Position numbers and translations under genes: made by a program | In this document: positions 1 through 8,825 of the stretch, piece by piece | Layout of the letters: each line of letters begins with the position of its first letter | Position numbering within the stretch: position 1 is the stretch's first letter | Notes under the pieces: generated by a model | Database searches by the model: none | The model's input: the letters and a program-made list of their open reading frames with translations, nothing else | Told to the model about the DNA's origin: nothing | Assembly: GCA_902793405.1 (NCBI GenBank) | Contig: CADBDH010000016.1 | Location: 1 to 54,084 of the forward strand | DNA length: 54,084 bases | Reading direction: 5' to 3' | DNA from: an uncultured Bacteroidales bacterium | Lineage (GTDB): Bacteria; Bacteroidota; Bacteroidia; Bacteroidales; Muribaculaceae

Positions 1-483
1 AGGAATGACACCCGATGCGTTGATGTTGCGCTGGAAAATCTCGGCATAGCCAGCCAGAGCGTTAACGCTCTCCTGGATGCGGGCACCGCCCGAGTCGTTC
101 AAGCCAACTACAGGTGCGCCCTGCTTCATAGCCAGGTCCATCACCTTACACATCTTCAATGCCATGGTCTCACCTAGCGAACCGCCAATGACGGTAGCGT
201 CCTGGGCAAAGACGTAAACAAGACGTCCGCCAACGGTACCGAAACCGGTAACAACGCCGTCGCCGTCATAGGTCTTCTTCTCCATGCCGAAGTTGGTGCA
301 GCGGTGCTGAACAAACATGTCCAGTTCCTCGAAGCTGCCCTCGTCAAGGAGCATGTTGATGCGCTCACGGGCAGTGAATTTGCCCTTCTCGTGCTGCTTG
401 GCAATGGCTTTTTCGCCACCGCCCAGGCGTGCTTTCTCGCGACGCTCAATCAGCTCTTGAATCTTATCAAGTTGTTTTCCCAT
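1..483 (-). CDS. mmdA: Methylmalonyl-CoA decarboxylase / propionyl-CoA carboxylase carboxyltransferase subunit, N-terminal part (cut by window edge)
   Basis: The visible 161 residues begin [18 protein letters not shown] and run off the window edge. They hold the opening of an acyl-CoA carboxyltransferase (crotonase-like fold): the [10 protein letters not shown] segment, the [22 protein letters not shown] region, GGSLGE and [10 protein letters not shown], the last being a family signature around the acyl-CoA site. Members move the carboxyl group between methylmalonyl-CoA or propionyl-CoA and biotin; in Bacteroidota the subunit usually belongs to a membrane Na+-pumping methylmalonyl-CoA decarboxylase or to propionyl-CoA carboxylase. 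The start is the ATG at 483-481, 16 bases behind the mce stop, so the two are very probably one operon. Which complex it serves cannot be told here, because the biotin carrier and membrane subunits would lie outside the window. Confidence 0.93.
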   Translation of the reverse strand, partial: MGKQLDKIQELIERREKARLGGGEKAIAKQHEKGKFTARERINMLLDEGSFEELDMFVQHRCTNFGMEKKTYDGDGVVTGFGTVGGRLVYVFAQDATVIGGSLGETMALKMCKVMDLAMKQGAPVVGLNDSGGARIQESVNALAGYAEIFQRNINASGVIP

Positions 484-499
484 GATCTGGTCGTCTTGA

Positions 500-922
500 T
501 TATTTCTTTTTGGGGTCTTCACAGAGTTCAATCAGAGCTCCACAAGTGGTCTTGGGATGCAGGAAGGCGATGTTCAGGCCCTCAGCGCCCTTGCGGGGCT
601 TCTCGTCAACAACGCGGCCACCTTTCTCCTGAACCTCGGCGAGGGCGTTAGCCACGCCATCTTCGATAGCAAATGCAATGTGCTGGATGCCACCACGGCC
701 ACCGTTCTTCTCGATGAACTTGGCGATAGCGCTCTCGGGGGCAGTAGCCTCAAGAAGCTCAATCTTGGTCTGACCCACCTTGAAGAAAGCGGTCTTTACC
801 TTCTGGTCAGCAACTTCTTCGATTGCAAAGCACTTGATGCCCAGCATGTTCTCATAGAAAGGAATAGCCTCCTCGAGCGAGGTGACTGCGATTCCCACGT
901 GTTCGATGTGTGAAATGTTCAT
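500..922 (-). CDS. mce: Methylmalonyl-CoA epimerase
   Basis: This 140-residue protein of the vicinal oxygen chelate (glyoxalase) fold interconverts (R)- and (S)-methylmalonyl-CoA between the mutase and the decarboxylation step of the succinate-propionate pathway in the cytoplasm. Two beta-alpha-beta modules are visible: [16 protein letters not shown] at the start and [13 protein letters not shown] from residue 78. The expected metal ligands are present as His8, Glu55 (in TKIELLEA), His81 and Glu132 (in ALIELCE). A longer reading from a TTG at 943 adds seven residues without family similarity; the ATG at 922 gives the usual length and is preferred. It leads the operon with mmdA 16 bases downstream, and a TAnnTTTG box at 982-989 sits at a suitable distance upstream. 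Confidence 0.95.
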   Translation of the reverse strand: MNISHIEHVGIAVTSLEEAIPFYENMLGIKCFAIEEVADQKVKTAFFKVGQTKIELLEATAPESAIAKFIEKNGGRGGIQHIAFAIEDGVANALAEVQEKGGRVVDEKPRKGAEGLNIAFLHPKTTCGALIELCEDPKKK

Positions 923-981
923 AACTTTCTGGTTTTTAAACAATTATTTAATGTTAATAAGTAGGTTTTCAAAATAACGCA

Positions 982-989
982 CAAAATTA
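982..989 (-). promoter_or_regulatory. Putative -7 box for mce-mmdA
   Basis: On the minus strand this reads TAATTTTG, a match to the Bacteroidota TAnnTTTG element. It would place the transcript start roughly 50 bases before the mce ATG. I see no convincing -33 TTTG at the usual spacing, so the call rests on one box. Confidence 0.45.
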
Positions 990-1036
990 CAAAAAATATC
1001 TTTTATATAATGTGGTATGCTGACGAAATCATTTAT

Positions 1037-1044
1037 TAAATTTG
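1037..1044 (+). promoter_or_regulatory. Putative -7 box for the DUF3784 gene
   Basis: Reads TAAATTTG, matching TAnnTTTG, and lies 25 bases before the preferred ATG at 1069. It is divergent from the mce box at 982-989. The upstream element is weak. Its position within the TTG-started longer reading is the main reason to prefer the ATG at 1069. Confidence 0.45.
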
Positions 1045-1068
1045 CAAAAAAATATTGAAATCTGGACT

Positions 1069-1392
1069 ATGCTAACAGCATTCATCATTTTGTCTGTCAT
1101 ATCACTGTTGATACTAGTTGTCGCCGTGGTTATCATGCTGGGGCGCGGCGACGACTTTATCGTTGGATACAATACCGCATCCAAGAAGAGCCGCGACAGA
1201 TATCACATCGGCCGCATTCGAGTCATTGTCGGTGTGTTGCTGATTCTTATTGCCTTGTCGTTGCCTGCTATAGCCGCCCTACTGATCATGGGCTATAAAG
1301 AGCTGGTAATGACTTTGTTGCCCGCAATGGTCTTTGTCCTGATTGCGGGAACATTCACAATTAGCCACTTTTGGGCCAAAAAGAAGGATTAG
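1069..1392 (+). CDS. Small membrane protein, DUF3784-like
   Basis: The 107-residue product has three hydrophobic stretches (about residues 3-25, 51-70 and 75-98). Between the first two lies a short polar loop with GDDFIVGYNTASKKSRDRY. The pattern of one membrane segment followed by an I-x-GYNT-S-K...Y motif and two more membrane segments is typical of DUF3784 proteins, whose role is unknown. The ATG at 1069 is preferred to a TTG at 1042 because the latter overlaps the likely promoter. It stands alone, divergent from mce and convergent with the barrel gene downstream. No function can be assigned. Confidence 0.7.
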   Translation: MLTAFIILSVISLLILVVAVVIMLGRGDDFIVGYNTASKKSRDRYHIGRIRVIVGVLLILIALSLPAIAALLIMGYKELVMTLLPAMVFVLIAGTFTISHFWAKKKD

Positions 1393-1404
1393 AGTGTGTA
1401 CTAT

Positions 1405-1423
1405 TCCCTTGTGAATCAAGGGA
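1405..1423. terminator. Hairpin between convergent genes
   Basis: TCCCTTG and CAAGGGA form a perfect 7-bp stem around a 5-base loop, between the DUF3784 stop and the barrel gene stop. There is no T-run on either side, so it may be a weak bidirectional terminator or only a mRNA 3' end hairpin. Confidence 0.4.
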
Positions 1424-1432
1424 GAGGATAGG

Positions 1433-2110
1433 CTATTTCAATCGGTAGAAGTAGCCCAGCGTTACCATGATGGTCATGGAATTGGAACCAGAGAAGGTGT
1501 CGGTCTTGTGGTTGGGGAATACATCGGTCAGACCATAGTAAAAACGGCCCTCGAGCAGGACGGAGTGCTTGTGGTTCAAGTTTAATTCCATACCGGCTCC
1601 GGCGCAGATGCCGTAGTCAAGCCTGTTTTTGACTTTCATCGTCATTTGCTCGATGTGGCGTGGATCGTTGATGAAATAATCCATGCCTGCCGCATCCTGA
1701 TAGGCGAAATTGGACTTGATGCCATCGCCCAGCATGACATTGATTTCAGGTCCAAGATTGAAGAACCCCTTGACCCGTTGACTGCCAAAGAAGATGTGGG
1801 TCATGATGGGCAGTTCCAGATAGGTGAACTGGTGGTTGTACTTGTAGTCGGCGTCTTTGAACACCTCTTTCCATCCGCGTTGCGTCATGTTGAGCTCGGC
1901 AATGAGCCCAAAGTTCTTCTCTTCAATATAACGGAACATCACACCAGCCGTCATGCCGGGCAACATGGTCTGTTCCACGCTGGGGTTGAAATTGACCCGC
2001 GAGAATGTGGCACCGGCCTTGCCTCCCACGGCAATAGTCCCCTGGTAATGGACCTGTGCCGTGGCCAGTAGGGTGGTCAGCAACGCTAAGATTAGTGCGA
2101 AATGCCTCAT
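1433..2110 (-). CDS. PorT-like outer-membrane beta-barrel protein
   Basis: The 225-residue product starts with a signal peptide (MRHFALILALLTTLLATAQ) and continues with alternating short beta strands: GGKAGATFSRV, GMTAGVMFRYIEE, FGLIAELNMTQRGW, FTYLELPIMTHIFFG, KGFFNLGPEINVMLG, YGICAGAGMELNL, HSVLLEGRFYYGLTDVF and a closing MTIMVTLGYFYRLK with the aromatic C-terminal strand expected of an outer-membrane barrel. The YLELPIM-xx-F and GPEI-x-ML patterns are those of the small porin-family/PorT-like barrels of Bacteroidota. Its ATG overlaps the stop of the LysM gene by four bases (ATGA), which points to translational coupling and a shared job in the envelope. Substrate and partner are unknown. 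Confidence 0.82.
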   Translation of the reverse strand: MRHFALILALLTTLLATAQVHYQGTIAVGGKAGATFSRVNFNPSVEQTMLPGMTAGVMFRYIEEKNFGLIAELNMTQRGWKEVFKDADYKYNHQFTYLELPIMTHIFFGSQRVKGFFNLGPEINVMLGDGIKSNFAYQDAAGMDYFINDPRHIEQMTMKVKNRLDYGICAGAGMELNLNHKHSVLLEGRFYYGLTDVFPNHKTDTFSGSNSMTIMVTLGYFYRLK

Positions 2111-4131
2111 TTCACATTGACGGTAATCTGATGGTCGGTCGAGAAATGAACAATCTCAACGGCTTGATTGGTGAATCCGCGCCAGTTGTCACCACGTTCC
2201 CAGCGGAAACTGGTCTGAACACCTTCATACAACGGCGTCTCCTCATCGATGAGGCCGTCAACGCCTAACGACTTGAGCAGATACATGCCGGTGTCCCAGC
2301 CATAGAGTGCCATGTAGGGCTCGCCAGGCAGCGGCTCCCCTTCAAAGTTGGCTTTGTAAGCCGATTCCAGATTGCGGGTGCGATAGCCCTTGGCGTTGAA
2401 GAAGCGCGAGAACATGTAGGTATCGATGTCCTGCAGGTCGGTCTGGTAGTCCTTGAGGTACAATACGTATTCGGGATAGGCAATGAGGGCCAGGTCGCAG
2501 TCAAAACGTTCTTTTTTGACTTCCTTGAGCGCCTTGATGTATTTCTTGATGAGCGCCTTGTCTCCCGACGAGGGGATGAACACATACTTTGAACCGGGAT
2601 TCATCTTGTTGGAGATGTCATTGTAGGTCAAATCACCATTCACATTGATGGTCTCGGTGCTGTATTTCTTGTGTGTGATGTGTTTGCGTATGTGCTCAAA
2701 CATCTCCTTGTCGTTATCGCTGGAGGCCGATAGGAATACCACGTTATAGCCCTTGAAGCGCTCGTCGAACCACCTCATCACATTGTGCATCAGTTCGTCC
2801 GTGGGCGTGTTCACTTGATAGACATAGGGGTTGTCGAGGTAGTCCTCGTTCTTGGTCGTGAAGCAGTTCATCACGGGCACGCCGTTAGCTTTGCCAAAGG
2901 CATTGATTCTCGACAGTTGCTGGGGCTCGCTGGGCGCAATAATCATGTTCATGGTCTTGAGCTCAGGCAAGGCAAGAATGCTGTCGGTGACATTCAGGTT
3001 GTGCTGGGTGTCATACACCTTGAGATTGATGTGCTTATTGTTCTCATCGGCATTTTCGAGTGCCAGCAGGAATCCCTTGTAGAAATCGGTGTAGAGATAG
3101 GCCTGTTTGGGTGGCGCGCTCTTGTGCAGCTGGAAGGGAAGCACCATGGCGATGTTCACCTCGTTCTCCAGGCGCTTGGCAACCAAGCTGTCATACAGGT
3201 CATTGATGCGGGGCTCATAGTAGGCACGCAACTCCTCGAGAGGGATAGTCGCCATGTCGCCGGTGACGCGCTCGGCATAGGGCTTGGGCAGGGTGATGAC
3301 CTTGCCTTTCTTGGCTTTCTTCAGATCGGGGTTGGCTGCTTTGAGCTCATCCTCGGTGATGCCGTTATCGGCAGCAATCGAAGCATAGGTCTCGCCGCGT
3401 TTCACTTCATATTTGTAGTTGCGGCGGCTCATGCGCTCATAAATGAAGGGCAGGGCAGAGTTGGGGATCACTTTCACACGGGCCCCGGTGGTGTATTCAC
3501 TGGGTTTCAATCCGGGATTGGTAGTGATGATGCCCTCGATGGTGGAGTTATACTGCTTGGCTATGGTGTAGATGTCCTCGCCATCTTTGATGTCGTGAAA
3601 GACAGGCTCACCAGCCTGTGATCCAGCCACCTGTGCGGTGCTGTTGCTGAAAGCATTGATAACCTGTTGATTGGGATTAATGGTGGCTGTTGCGCTGCTC
3701 GAGGCGGGAATGGTCAGTTTTTGCCCGATCTTTATGCCGTTCTCTGAATTGGGGTTGCTGGCAATGAGTTCATCAACAGTGACTCCATAGCGTTTGGCCA
3801 GACCGTAGAGCGTTTCGCCCTGCTCCACAACATGAATTGTGGTGTTTGAAGCAGCCTCGGGTTTAGTGGCCTTGGCATTTGCCCCCACAGGGAAATACAG
3901 CGTCATTCCGTTGGAAATGCCGTCTGCAGCATCGGGATTGTTCTGGATAATGTAGTCTTTGGTTACTCCCAGTTTTGCGGCAATGTCATAGATGCTCTCG
4001 CCATTGCTGGTGTCGTAACGGTAATACTCTGTTCCACCGATTTGAGTCGTGGGCAAATTCATTTGAATCTGTGCCGATGTTGAAACGGCAATCGACAGAA
4101 AAGCCAGCGCAATGATATTTTTGAATTTCAT
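2107..4131 (-). CDS. LysM-repeat protein with a C-terminal ligand-binding-like domain
   Basis: This 674-residue secreted protein has a signal peptide (MKFKNIIALAFLSIAVSTSAQ) and four LysM modules at about residues 35-80, 100-146, 180-227 and 240-287, each with the D-x-I/L-Y-x-I/L-A...NP pattern and a closing I/V-x-IP. LysM binds N-acetylglucosamine-containing glycans, normally peptidoglycan. From about residue 310 to the end comes a domain with the look of a periplasmic ligand-binding fold: NIAMVLPFQLHK, YTDFYKGFLLALENAD, LKVYDTQHN, MNMIIAPSEP and later PYMALYGWDTGMYLLKSLG. A longer TTG start at 4137 is less likely than the ATG at 4131. The barrel gene follows with a 4-base overlap. A peptidoglycan-tethered sensor or assembly partner of the barrel is an inference. 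Confidence 0.83.
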   Translation of the reverse strand: MKFKNIIALAFLSIAVSTSAQIQMNLPTTQIGGTEYYRYDTSNGESIYDIAAKLGVTKDYIIQNNPDAADGISNGMTLYFPVGANAKATKPEAASNTTIHVVEQGETLYGLAKRYGVTVDELIASNPNSENGIKIGQKLTIPASSSATATINPNQQVINAFSNSTAQVAGSQAGEPVFHDIKDGEDIYTIAKQYNSTIEGIITTNPGLKPSEYTTGARVKVIPNSALPFIYERMSRRNYKYEVKRGETYASIAADNGITEDELKAANPDLKKAKKGKVITLPKPYAERVTGDMATIPLEELRAYYEPRINDLYDSLVAKRLENEVNIAMVLPFQLHKSAPPKQAYLYTDFYKGFLLALENADENNKHINLKVYDTQHNLNVTDSILALPELKTMNMIIAPSEPQQLSRINAFGKANGVPVMNCFTTKNEDYLDNPYVYQVNTPTDELMHNVMRWFDERFKGYNVVFLSASSDNDKEMFEHIRKHITHKKYSTETINVNGDLTYNDISNKMNPGSKYVFIPSSGDKALIKKYIKALKEVKKERFDCDLALIAYPEYVLYLKDYQTDLQDIDTYMFSRFFNAKGYRTRNLESAYKANFEGEPLPGEPYMALYGWDTGMYLLKSLGVDGLIDEETPLYEGVQTSFRWERGDNWRGFTNQAVEIVHFSTDHQITVNVK

Positions 4132-4174
4132 AATCAATAAATTATCTATGTATGCTTAAAGTAATGGTCGAACA

Positions 4175-4197
4175 TATTGGCAGTTTTCGTGCCAATA
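4175..4197. repeat. Inverted repeat in the leader of the LysM gene
   Basis: TATTGGCA and TGCCAATA form a perfect 8-bp stem with a 7-base loop. On the minus strand it falls directly behind the putative -7 box at 4205-4212, so the LysM-barrel transcript would begin with this hairpin. It could protect the 5' end, act as an operator, or be part of the dnaG 3' end; no T-run follows. Confidence 0.5.
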
Positions 4198-4204
4198 CAT
4201 TCGG

Positions 4205-4212
4205 CAAATTTA
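4205..4212 (-). promoter_or_regulatory. Putative -7 box for the LysM-barrel pair
   Basis: Reads TAAATTTG on the minus strand, matching TAnnTTTG, about 75 bases before the ATG at 4131. The best upstream TTTG has a 24-base spacer, longer than usual. Confidence 0.45.
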
Positions 4213-4263
4213 CTAATTTTTACTTGGAAATGGGGTCAAACTCCCATAAAAAAACCGAAAAAT

Positions 4264-6492
4264 CTATTTGGGGTTGACAACCCTGTCCCCGATGAAGGCT
4301 GCCAGCTTGTGCCTGGTAGCATAAAGCCCTTGCAGCTGTTCCATGAGTTGTGGCTGCTCGTCGGGTGAGGCTTGGGCAATTTTTGACTTGAGGTCATTGA
4401 TGCGCTGTACAAGAATGGCGTTTTTCCAGTTGAAAAGCCGCTCGGGAACCAGATGAATCAATTTGTCGCGTTCCTCGACGATGACGGCAAACTGAGTGTG
4501 TATCTTGCTGAGTTGTGGCAGGTTCTCGGCTGCCAATTCGCAGGCCAGTTGGCGCACAGGGTCGTCATCAAGCGAACACAGGGCTTTCATCAGGTAACCG
4601 CAGTTGTATTCCATCAATTCATTATTGGCCCTGGCAATTGCCTTGGCGTTGACTGATTTTTCTTTTTGTTCCAATGCGAGGATGAGTGCGGTACTGTCGA
4701 GAGCGTCTAACTCGTTGTATCCAAGCTCTTTCATTTCTTCGGTGATGTATTCTTGGGTGCGTACCTCGAGTTGGCTTTTGAACGTGCCCAGGTCACGATA
4801 GTAGGTGTCGATGTACTGTTTGGCAATCTCGAATGTGTGACGGTACAGCGGGTCGCTGAAGCTCATGTTGTCCAACAGCAATTCGTTGTTGATATACTCC
4901 AGAACGGTAGTGGGTCTCACAGTTCCGTCTTCATATTCGGTATCGGTCAGATAGCACATACCGTAATTGACAATGAGCCTGATGACCTCGCGTTCCTGAA
5001 CATGGACATTATCGGACCTGTTCTTGCTGTACGGCACATCTTGGACAGGTTGTTGCGCGTCCGTGTCGCCGGTATATCCATCGGCAGGATGGGGTGCATC
5101 AGTCGGCGTTTCATCGGTCTGGGGAATGCCGGCCATGCGTTGCTCGCGCGCATGTTGCAATTGGCGTTCTTTGCGCCATTGCTCGATATACTTGTCGCTG
5201 TAGTACTTAATCTGACGTAGGATGGTCTGCTCGTCCATGTCAAACAGGTTGCTGCACTCCTTGGCGTAAACCATGCGGGCGATTTCGTCGGGGATGATGG
5301 CAATGGACTTGACTACGTCGGTAATGGCAGCTGTGCGTTTAATGGGGTCGTTCTGTGCGTCTTTAAGCACCACGCTTGTCTTGAAATGGATGAAGTCAGT
5401 CTCGTTTTGTTTGATGTATTCCTCAACCTCGGCAAAGCTATGGGCGCGAACAAACGAGTCGGGATCGTCCTCGGGAGGCAAAGGCAACACTTTGATATTC
5501 AGACCTTCTTTCAACAGCATGTCCACACCGCGAATGGCAGCTTTGATACCAGCGGCATCGCCATCGAACATCTCAGTCACATTCTTGGTATATCTACTAA
5601 TCAAATGGATATGGCCTTCGGTTAATGCTGTGCCAGAAGAAGCAATAACGTTCTTGAAACCAGCCTGGTTCATAGAGATGACATCGGCGTATCCTTCAAC
5701 AATAAAACACTTGTCTTGTTTGCTGATCTCTCGTTTTGCCTGATACAGGCCATAGATAGCATTGCGCTTGGAATAGATGGTTGACTCGGGTGAGTTGACG
5801 TATTTTGCGATATTCTTGTCCTTCTTGAGCGTTCTACCACCAAAGGCGATAACTTTGCCGGCAATGTTCATGATGGGAAATATGACACGACCACGAAAAC
5901 GGTCACGTCCGCCGCCACGCTCATCGGGAATGCACAGGCCTACATCAAATAACAGCTGAGGATTAAATCCTTGTGATACAGCCGCTTTGTACAGTTCGTC
6001 ATAACCCTCGCTAGAGTAACCCAGGCGGAACTCTTTGATGGTCGCATCGTTGAAGCCACGTTCTTTGAAATAAGAGAGTCCGATGTCTTGCCCTGATTGC
6101 GTCTCGTGCAACTGTTTCTCGAAATAGTCGCATGCCCACTCGTTGAGCATGAGCATGGCTTCACGCTCACTTTGTGCCTGTTTTTCCTCGTCGGTGAGCT
6201 CCTTTTCCTGGATCTCGATATGATATTTGCGGGCCAGATAGCGCAAGGCTTCGGGAAAGCTGAGCTGTTCGTGCTTCATGATGAAGTGAATGGGACTGCC
6301 ACCCTCGCCGCAAGAAAAACATTTACATAGACCTTTCGCTGGAGATACCCAAAAAGAAGGGCGCCTATCGTTATGAAAAGGGCACAATCCAACCCAGTTA
6401 GCACCACGACGTTTTAGTGCGACAAAATCACTTACCACATCAACGATATCGGCTGCATCAAGAATTTGTTGTACTGTGCTTTCGTCAATCAT
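4264..6492 (-). CDS. dnaG: DNA primase DnaG
   Basis: This 742-residue primase lays down the RNA primers for the replication fork. The CHC2 zinc ribbon is complete: Cys37, His40, Cys58 and Cys61, with the expected 17-residue spacing. The catalytic TOPRIM core follows with FIVEGYADV, ASSGTALTEGH and the metal-binding MFDGDAAGIKA. The N-terminal core motif DRFRGRVIFPI and AFGGRTL are also present. The C-terminal third (about residues 480-742) should be the helicase-binding domain. The ATG at 6492 is preceded by TTGAAAG, which may act as a weak ribosome site. It starts 15 bases behind the TPR gene, so both probably share the promoter near 8780. Length is normal for Bacteroidales. Confidence 0.97.
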   Translation of the reverse strand: MIDESTVQQILDAADIVDVVSDFVALKRRGANWVGLCPFHNDRRPSFWVSPAKGLCKCFSCGEGGSPIHFIMKHEQLSFPEALRYLARKYHIEIQEKELTDEEKQAQSEREAMLMLNEWACDYFEKQLHETQSGQDIGLSYFKERGFNDATIKEFRLGYSSEGYDELYKAAVSQGFNPQLLFDVGLCIPDERGGGRDRFRGRVIFPIMNIAGKVIAFGGRTLKKDKNIAKYVNSPESTIYSKRNAIYGLYQAKREISKQDKCFIVEGYADVISMNQAGFKNVIASSGTALTEGHIHLISRYTKNVTEMFDGDAAGIKAAIRGVDMLLKEGLNIKVLPLPPEDDPDSFVRAHSFAEVEEYIKQNETDFIHFKTSVVLKDAQNDPIKRTAAITDVVKSIAIIPDEIARMVYAKECSNLFDMDEQTILRQIKYYSDKYIEQWRKERQLQHAREQRMAGIPQTDETPTDAPHPADGYTGDTDAQQPVQDVPYSKNRSDNVHVQEREVIRLIVNYGMCYLTDTEYEDGTVRPTTVLEYINNELLLDNMSFSDPLYRHTFEIAKQYIDTYYRDLGTFKSQLEVRTQEYITEEMKELGYNELDALDSTALILALEQKEKSVNAKAIARANNELMEYNCGYLMKALCSLDDDPVRQLACELAAENLPQLSKIHTQFAVIVEERDKLIHLVPERLFNWKNAILVQRINDLKSKIAQASPDEQPQLMEQLQGLYATRHKLAAFIGDRVVNPK

Positions 6493-6507
6493 CTTTCAAG
6501 TGTTACT

Positions 6508-8730
6508 TTAATTGTTTTGTTGTGCCGTGCATACTGCATCGGGAATCAACGCCTGGTCAACGGTTGAAACACCATGAAGCCTCAATTCCATCGCGTCATC
6601 CTTGAATGCGGACCGAAATTTCTGGGTGTTGCCGCCCATCATGCGCAGTGACTCGCGGTAGGCTTCGATGGCTTGTTGCGTAAGGCCTTGACACAGCATC
6701 ACATGGCCACGATTGAGCAGGTCTTGGGGCGAGGGCTTGTCGTCACGGATGATGCGGTCATAGTAATCCATCGCCCGGTCATAGTCATTCAACAGGAATG
6801 AGCACCATGCGATAGGTCTCCAGGCCCGGTGCTTGGCATTGGGCATCAGATCGGCCTTGAAATACTGCTGCAGGGCATCGTTGGTGCGGTTGAGTTCGAG
6901 CAGGACGTGACCGATGGTCAGCGTTAGTGACACATTGTTGGGGTTCATGGCCTCGGCCCTGCGGTAATACTCCAGCGCCATGTCGAGTTTGCCCACCGCA
7001 CGGTAGCAGGCGGCAATGTGACGGATGTTCCAAGCGTCTTCCTCGTGAAGCAGTTCATACCTTTTATAGTAGGTGAGGGCCTGTTCGGGTTTGCCCGCAT
7101 TCTGGTAGGCGAAACCGATTTTCTGATAAATATGGTCATCGTTCACGTCGTCCAAACCTTCGAGGCGCGTGAAGCAATGAATGGCGTCGTCGTAGAACTC
7201 GTTCTTGAAATACAGAGCCCCCAGCAGCTCCAGCACGTGGGCATCGCGTGTCACTTGAGCCAATGGCAGGCAGTCGGTCATGTCAAGCCCCGGATTGTCC
7301 ATCACGGCAATGAACTCGCGGCGCCGTGAGAACAATTTAAAGAAACGGTACAGGTCCTGAACAAAGGCATTGATGATGCTGACGCGCTGTTTGCGGTTGT
7401 CGGGCAGTTCGGCTTGACGAGCCTCGCTCAATGCGGCATTCTGCTCCTCGAGTTGGGCCGACATCATGCTGCGCTGGGAATCGGGCAGCGCCCCCAACGA
7501 CAGGCAGAAAGAATACTTGTCGCTGTTGCAGAGGTAGGGCGCGTGCTGGACGACTTCGGCCAACGCAAGTTTTCCGGCGCCCAGGTTCTCGAGTACTGTC
7601 GAGTGGGCGGGATAAAACGGCAAGAACCAGTTGCTCAGCGTCTTGAAGAAGGGGAAGGTCTTCAAGTGGGCAAAGGTGGCAATGAAGACGTCGCTGCCCT
7701 CGAGTTGCATGGCATTGAACTCTTCAATCTTGCGGGTAATGCCTGACTGGTCCAGCCAATCCTGCCACTCGGGATTGGCCTCAATATCGCTCAAGTCAAT
7801 GATTTGCGTGTCTTTGTCCTTGAGCTTGTCGATGATGTCGGGACGCATCTTCATGATGTTGGGGATGAGGTCGTCGCGAACACGGTGCTTCACGTTCTCG
7901 GTATTGCGCGAACGGGCCAGCTGCGCCTGTATGCTCCACACGTCATATTTGAAGTCGGGATTGTCGAGCATGGCATCGATGCGGGTGTGGATGGCCTTGG
8001 ACGCCGAGGTGCGGCGCTTGTGGGCCAGCATCGCTAGCATGGCACACGTCAGAGCCCTGATCTGCACTTGCGGGTCGTCACTCATCGAGTATGCTTCCAG
8101 CAGAATGAGCAGTTTGCTCTCGTCATAGAATTTCATCAATCCCAGCAGCAGGGCGGCAATCAACAGGCAACGGGTGTGAACGGGCAGGATGTCACCGTTG
8201 ATGCACAGCTTCAGGGTGTTAGCGTCATCGGCCGACAGGGGAAATGATGACCATATTCTGTTGAACAGTTTTGTCTCGAGTGCTTCGGTCTGGTGCAGAA
8301 GTGACAAAATGACATGACTATCACCCTGTTCGGTAGTGCCCGATTGCACCAGAGACAATTCCTTGAGGGACTCGCGATACTCATCGACAATATTGACAAG
8401 AGATGCGTTGCCGAGCTCGCGGCGTCGGGTATAGAACACCTCGGGGCTGGTGCGCTCCAGCAGTCCCATATAGCACTGGTCGTTGAGGGTATATAGCGAT
8501 TGGCGGATGCCAGTCAGGATCTCATCCCGTTGAGGATCCATCACGCCTTGTTCCAAATACCTGAGCATGAACGTGTAAGACATGCGCAAACGAACAAGTT
8601 CGTCGTTTATGTCGGCACGTCCCGATTCGGTCACAAGCTTCGATAAATGCTCAAACGCATCGTTGATGGCTGCCTCATCGATACACTGAGTTGCTGACTG
8701 ATGTTCTTTTTCTATTTCCTGTAAAGTCAT
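6508..8730 (-). CDS. Large TPR-repeat protein upstream of dnaG
   Basis: The 740-residue soluble product has no signal peptide from the preferred start (MTLQEIEKEHQSATQ). The last third carries clear tetratricopeptide repeats: HVLELLGALYFKNEFYDDAI, HIYQKIGFAYQNAGKPEQAL, NIRHIAACYRAVGKLDMAL, SLTLTIGHVLLELNRTNDAL and LNRGHVMLCQGLTQQAIEAY. The first two thirds are helical and unrecognised. A longer reading from 8913 adds 61 residues, but it would run through the TACTTTTG box at 8777-8784 and through the divergent promoter, so the ATG at 8730 is far more likely. It is followed by dnaG after 15 bases. The role is unknown; a scaffold protein is the most TPR allows one to say. Confidence 0.8.
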   Translation of the reverse strand: MTLQEIEKEHQSATQCIDEAAINDAFEHLSKLVTESGRADINDELVRLRMSYTFMLRYLEQGVMDPQRDEILTGIRQSLYTLNDQCYMGLLERTSPEVFYTRRRELGNASLVNIVDEYRESLKELSLVQSGTTEQGDSHVILSLLHQTEALETKLFNRIWSSFPLSADDANTLKLCINGDILPVHTRCLLIAALLLGLMKFYDESKLLILLEAYSMSDDPQVQIRALTCAMLAMLAHKRRTSASKAIHTRIDAMLDNPDFKYDVWSIQAQLARSRNTENVKHRVRDDLIPNIMKMRPDIIDKLKDKDTQIIDLSDIEANPEWQDWLDQSGITRKIEEFNAMQLEGSDVFIATFAHLKTFPFFKTLSNWFLPFYPAHSTVLENLGAGKLALAEVVQHAPYLCNSDKYSFCLSLGALPDSQRSMMSAQLEEQNAALSEARQAELPDNRKQRVSIINAFVQDLYRFFKLFSRRREFIAVMDNPGLDMTDCLPLAQVTRDAHVLELLGALYFKNEFYDDAIHCFTRLEGLDDVNDDHIYQKIGFAYQNAGKPEQALTYYKRYELLHEEDAWNIRHIAACYRAVGKLDMALEYYRRAEAMNPNNVSLTLTIGHVLLELNRTNDALQQYFKADLMPNAKHRAWRPIAWCSFLLNDYDRAMDYYDRIIRDDKPSPQDLLNRGHVMLCQGLTQQAIEAYRESLRMMGGNTQKFRSAFKDDAMELRLHGVSTVDQALIPDAVCTAQQNN

Positions 8731-8776
8731 GGGTTGTCCAAAAAGATAGTTTGCCGATAACGTAGCAAATACCATG

Positions 8777-8784
8777 CAAAAGTA
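8777..8784 (-). promoter_or_regulatory. Putative -7 box for the TPR-dnaG operon
   Basis: Reads TACTTTTG on the minus strand. An imperfect TTCG lies about 20 bases upstream. It gives a leader of roughly 40 bases to the ATG at 8730 and so decides the start of the TPR gene. Confidence 0.5.
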
Positions 8785-8825
8785 ACAATTATTGCCGTGA
8801 AAAGCGAATTTTCTGGGTGAATAAT

